From: Emergomyces orientalis
Taxonomy: Eukaryota > Ascomycota > Eurotiomycetes > Onygenales > Ajellomycetaceae
Direction of reading: 5' to 3'
NCBI GenBank assembly: GCA_002110485.1
Contig: MOWL01000004.1
Span: 496,001 to 560,000, forward strand
Length of the DNA: 64,000 bases
Positions 60,186 to 64,000 of this stretch are shown here, piece by piece (positions within the stretch are counted from its first letter, which is position 1; the number at the start of each line of letters is the position of its first letter). The notes below the pieces were generated by a model that searched no databases, was not told the DNA's origin, and saw only the letters and a program-made list of their open reading frames with translations. A program made the position numbers and the translations under genes.

Positions 60186-61660
60186 ATGTCAAGCATTGGA
60201 AAGTCGACTCCAGGTCATCCCAGCCGAGGATGGGACTTATGGATTGTCAGTACAACAATGGTTATTGTGGCCGGGCTCTTCGTCTTTGCTCGATTAATGG
60301 GGAGATATATGAGTGGAGGATTTCAGATGGACGACTATACGATCTTTGCGGCTTTGGTGGGTTTTGTGATCTTTAGCTACATTGTTATTTCTGTGTCTAA
60401 CGCAATTCTAGATTAATTCTATTATTCTTTCAATTACTGAAAACATGGGTAGGTCGTCTCCCTTGTTATCATATCAAGGCTCCTCGCTGTAACTGACCTG
60501 TGTAGCCGTCGCTCATGGGTACGGAAGGCATGCCTTTGATTTGGCCAAGGAGGAGAAAATACTAGCCCTGAAGGTAGACGCTTTTTATATTTTTATTCTT
60601 TTTTGTTTCGCATCCCAACTTGCATTTTTGCATGGCTTAGACGGCACTAATTCCAGAGAAATATTACGATCGCAGTGGTTTTTTGCGGCCCAAGTCTTTT
60701 ACAAAATCGTCATTACCCTGGCTAAGATGTCTATACTCTTCCTTTACTTGCGCATATTCTATATCGAGCGATACTTTCGCTGGGCATGTACTCTTCTTAA
60801 CATTTTCATCGGAGCGCATGGAATCGCATTTGTACTTGCAACTATTTGGCAATGCCACCCTGTGGCCGGATTCTGGGACAAATCCATTCCTGGCTTCTAC
60901 TGCGTAAAAACCCATCCTTTCTGGTTGTCATTCTCCGTTATCAACATCTCTACCGATGTCGTGATGTTAGTTCTTCCAGTACAAGAAGTCCTACGTCTCA
61001 AACTTCGCCGCCGGGAAAAGCTCGCGTTAGTGTTAGTTTTCTCATTGGGCGCATTGTGAGTCGACAATCTGGCGCCCCAGTTTTGTAACTGAGATGATCC
61101 TGATGCGTACCCAATTTTTAGCGTTTGCGTCACGAGCATCGTTCGAGCTACCACTCTGGCTTCATCCTCCAGTTTAAAAGACGGGACCTGTAAGTACTAC
61201 CTATCATAATTGACACAACCTCTTTTCTCCATATCTTTAACAATACAAAATGAACCCAGGGGCCGCCATTCCCGCCACAATCTGGAGCGTGGTTGAATGT
61301 AACACTGGCATAATATGCGCCTGCCTCCCTATGATCCGCCAACCGCTTTCCATCGCTTTCCCTTTCCTCACTGCCAACTCTTCCAACAGCCGCTCCATAA
61401 CCCGCAGCCTCCCCTGTCCCCAAAACGTATATATGAATCGCCTCAGTCACGTAACAGACCCAAACAACTCCGCAAACCGCAACTCCGCCTGGATAGATCT
61501 AACCGACGACGACTTGAAAAACAAGCCGCCTCCACTGCCCTCATCGGCCGGGGGGGAACAATTCTCTTTAAACGGTAGCGAAGAGGGGATGATGTCGGTT
61601 GACGTTCCGGAGGGGCATAATGGGAACACACAATGGCCTGGGAGATCTCCCCCCCAGTGA
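60186..61660 (+). CDS. Rhodopsin-like seven-helix integral membrane protein
   Basis: A member of the fungal rhodopsin/PTH11-related integral membrane family (function mostly unknown; some members act as surface sensors). Exons are 60186-60356, 60412-60448, 60506-60573, 60676-61055, 61122-61189 and 61260-61660, giving 374 residues. Family landmarks are FARLMGRYMSGGFQMDDYTIF, NMAVAHGYGRHAFDL, FYKIVITLAKMSILFLYLRIF, WQCHPVAGFWD, SVINISTDVVMLVLPV, IVRATTL and WSVVECNTGIICACLPMIR. Seven hydrophobic helices are visible. The C-terminal tail is hydrophilic, ending in a Gly/Pro-rich segment. The 37-bp exon 2 is supported by CTAAC in the preceding intron and gives INSIILSITENM. Intron 3 (60574-60675) has no stop and is a multiple of three, so its retention would insert 34 residues. 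Confidence 0.87.
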
Positions 61661-63629
61661 TGATTGCCTGGCGAGTCGCGTATTCCCTTTTCAGGAAACA
61701 GATTTTTATGGGTAAATCGATAGGCATTTGGTGTTGGGATTCCTTTAAATTTCGGTTTCAATTTTTAATTGCCATTTAGCATACTAACGAGGATTATACA
61801 TATGGCTGAATCTGCAAAAGCCACACTTGTGGCTTGGTGCAGTCTCCTTGCGCAATGCTACAATTGGGAGATTTCTACCTGTCAACTGCTCCAGTTTTAT
61901 TTTTCAGAAGTGTCTTTTTAAGGCAGGTATAGGACACACCCTGAAGCAAATGAGTAGAATACTTAGCGTTTTTCCATTTTGGAATGCAACCTTTTCGTCC
62001 CTTGACGTGCGCTCATTCGCATTATGCTATCCCTGTTATGGTACACACTGTTATCTTTCATCGCAGGATCCGCCATTTCTCTTTGCCAGTGTACAGCTTG
62101 TCTCTTGCCGATTATTTCAGATAATATCGCGACGATTCTTTATTCCCGACAATGTATGTGAAATTAGTTGCTCTTAGTCGCTATTGCGTTTATGATCCAG
62201 CACATCTTTGCCTGGGTCGTCACGCCAGCCTGCGACAAGGACACAGCGCCCAGAGTGATCTTGGCAGCCATTACCTGACCACTGCCGATTTGCGCAAGAC
62301 GAGGGGCCAGGTCATCTAACGGCTCATATTACACGTCTTGTGATTGGGTCAGAATTCGAAAACATCATTTTGGCACAAGGGCACAAGGGCAAAAGAATGA
62401 GCCAAGGGATATCATGTTCTGTACTCTGTTCATGTAGAGGTACTTAACTACCAGGGAGATGGCATCTAAATGAGCTTCTTTGTTGTGCATATTTTGATCC
62501 TGCACAGAGTCCAGCATCTCTCCCTTTTCACCCGGGATGTGATTGGGGCCAGGCAATTAAAGATATAGGCAGAAACGTAAGGATGTCTACTGATTAAACA
62601 TTCTTCTTTTCTTTCAATATCAGCCCTATACAACCAGACCCCTTTCACTTCTACCAATCCACGTTGTACGAGTCGTGCGACTTCTGCGGGTTGGCTTTGA
62701 GGTACAAAGCACGCTGTCGTTTCCGGCCTCAATTTTCACCTTTCCAGCCCGTTGATGACGATATGTTTTGATGGGTATTCAGCGTCAAAGGACTTATCCA
62801 GCATTTATTATTATATCACGCACCGCCTTCATCCAATGCAGGATTCTCTAGTTAGAGACTACACAACAAAACCTTGAGGAGAAACCTAACAAAAGATACT
62901 AGATATATCTTAGTATAATTTATATTTATATATTGAAAGAAATTAGTAGTGTATTAGTTACTGCAATAGTACATTTATTTGGTAAGCATTTAGCTTAACT
63001 AACTATTATAAATAGTTAGTATCTATTCCGAAATTCTCAGGTTGTCATTAAATACATCAAAAGTGCGCCTGGATTTAACGGGTCTAGAGGCCAGGCGATT
63101 AATTAATTAAATATTTTGGATCTTCTGATGCGGTCCAATTCAAGCAACTACTGTATTATCATCAGCTGAGATCAGTGTGTTACTTCAAACTGAGGACTCT
63201 AGAATCACAAGATCTCTATCGTTAAGGAAAATGATCCGACTTGCATACAACGGCGACCGAATCGAGCTGTGATCCTGGCCACTACGGATAATAACCTGGC
63301 CTGGTGGATAATGCACAGCCATTATGTTTCCCTGACCGGGGTTTATCAAGGTTTATACATATAATCTTTTGGGGACTCCGTGGATATTTAAAGATGACGC
63401 CCTGTCCTCGCCCTAGTAGCTAACAGGTTATTTAAAAACTTAGCTGGTTTTTTTTTAGATCCGGACTATCTTTTATCCTTTATTCGGACCCCCGGTTGTC
63501 TCAACTCTCCATACATATAAGAGCAAGAAATCACATATATTCCCATTCCGTTCCATTCTATCTTCTCCAAAATCAAAATAAACATACTACATTCTATTTT
63601 GTTTTGTCCCGGTTCCTCCACAATCAATC
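61661..63629. other. 2 kb AT-rich gap, no supported gene
   Basis: It includes a very AT-rich stretch (about 62860-63115) dominated by TA steps, as seen in decayed repeats of fungi with RIP. The last 150 bases upstream of the next gene have a pyrimidine-rich leader. No gene recognised. Confidence 0.4.
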
Positions 63630-63944
63630 ATGAAGACTTACATCACACTCCTCCTCGCAGTCGCGGCTGGCGTCATGGCCAGGCCCACACCTGATGCCGC
63701 ACCTGATGCACTAAACCCGCGATGTCCTCCCGAAGGCGCTCCTTGTGGATATTATATTGACTGTTGTCCGGGGCTTACGTGTTACAATTACTATGCTGTA
63801 AGTGCCTTTGACGCTGTGATCCTCCTTGTATTAGGCTTTTGGGCGAAAAAGGGAGTGGGGGGGAAGGTCGAAGAAAGTCAGCCACTGATATAAAATTAAA
63901 TGCAGGAGGGGATCGGCAAGTGCGCGCCTATCAAACAAACCTGA
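63630..63944 (+). CDS. Small secreted cysteine-knot (knottin-like) protein
   Basis: Exons are 63630-63797 and 63906-63944, giving 68 residues. Intron donor is GTAAGT and acceptor TGCAG, in phase. A signal peptide covers about residues 1-17 (KTYITLLLAVAAGVMA). A short Pro/Asp/Ala-rich spacer (PTPDAAPDALNP), perhaps a propeptide, precedes the mature part. The six cysteines are 32, 39, 45, 46, 51 and 62, i.e. C-x6-C-x5-CC-x4-C-x10-C, the inhibitor-cystine-knot order. The last cysteine is on exon 2, so the unspliced frame would miss it. I do not recognise a named family; candidates are secreted effector or inhibitor peptides. Function is unknown. Confidence 0.82.
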
Positions 63945-64000
63945 GCAACGCCCGCAAAGGGAGCCAGGAACCCGAATCTATACCTGAATAATGGGGATCA

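Noticed and set aside
60541..61059. Unspliced 172-codon membrane protein
   Set aside because: It is exons 3 and 4 of the rhodopsin-like gene read through a stop-free intron.
61827..62177. 116-codon plus-strand frame
   Set aside because: No domain, no leader or intron signals, in a decayed AT-rich gap.
1..64000. CRISPR array, rRNA, or complete transposon
   Set aside because: No spaced direct-repeat array, no rRNA-like stretch and no transposase or reverse-transcriptase frame seen.

Overview
The window is nuclear DNA of a filamentous ascomycete. Genes carry many short GT-AG introns (about 50-110 bp) with CTAAC-type branch sites, and the proteins match families as they appear in Eurotiomycetes. 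The long AT-rich gaps and overall gene style suggest Onygenales (dimorphic-fungus relatives), but that placement is inference. Exon boundaries below were worked out by hand from splice consensus, reading phase and protein conservation.

Left part (1-20 kb): VPS54 (GARP tether) is followed by a 4.1 kb gap with no protein gene. That gap contains the most striking object in the window: five stem-loops with different, fully complementary stems and one shared 14-nt loop, probably an undescribed structured RNA. Then come a hypothetical protein, a 5.4 kb gap with degraded tRNA-like pieces, glycogen synthase, and a secreted phospholipase A2.

Middle (20-48 kb): a dense housekeeping block. It holds farnesyl pyrophosphate synthase and the APC/C subunit Cdc23/Apc8 on a shared promoter, an ATP-dependent DNA ligase, splicing factor Prp9/SF3A3 and DEAD-box helicase Fal1/eIF4A-III on a shared promoter, a LisH-CTLH-WD40 protein (Gid7/WDR26 type), V-ATPase catalytic subunit A, and the dynamin-like GTPase Vps1. 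Vesicle-traffic and endolysosomal functions recur (Vps54, Vma1, Vps1), but the genes are not an operon-like unit.

Right part (48-64 kb): accessory in character. It holds a DHA2-type MFS efflux transporter with a 1-nt frame break, a Zn2Cys6 transcription factor, a secreted type-B carboxylesterase, a rhodopsin-like seven-helix membrane protein, and at the edge a 68-residue secreted protein with a knottin cysteine pattern. Gaps here are longer and more AT-rich.
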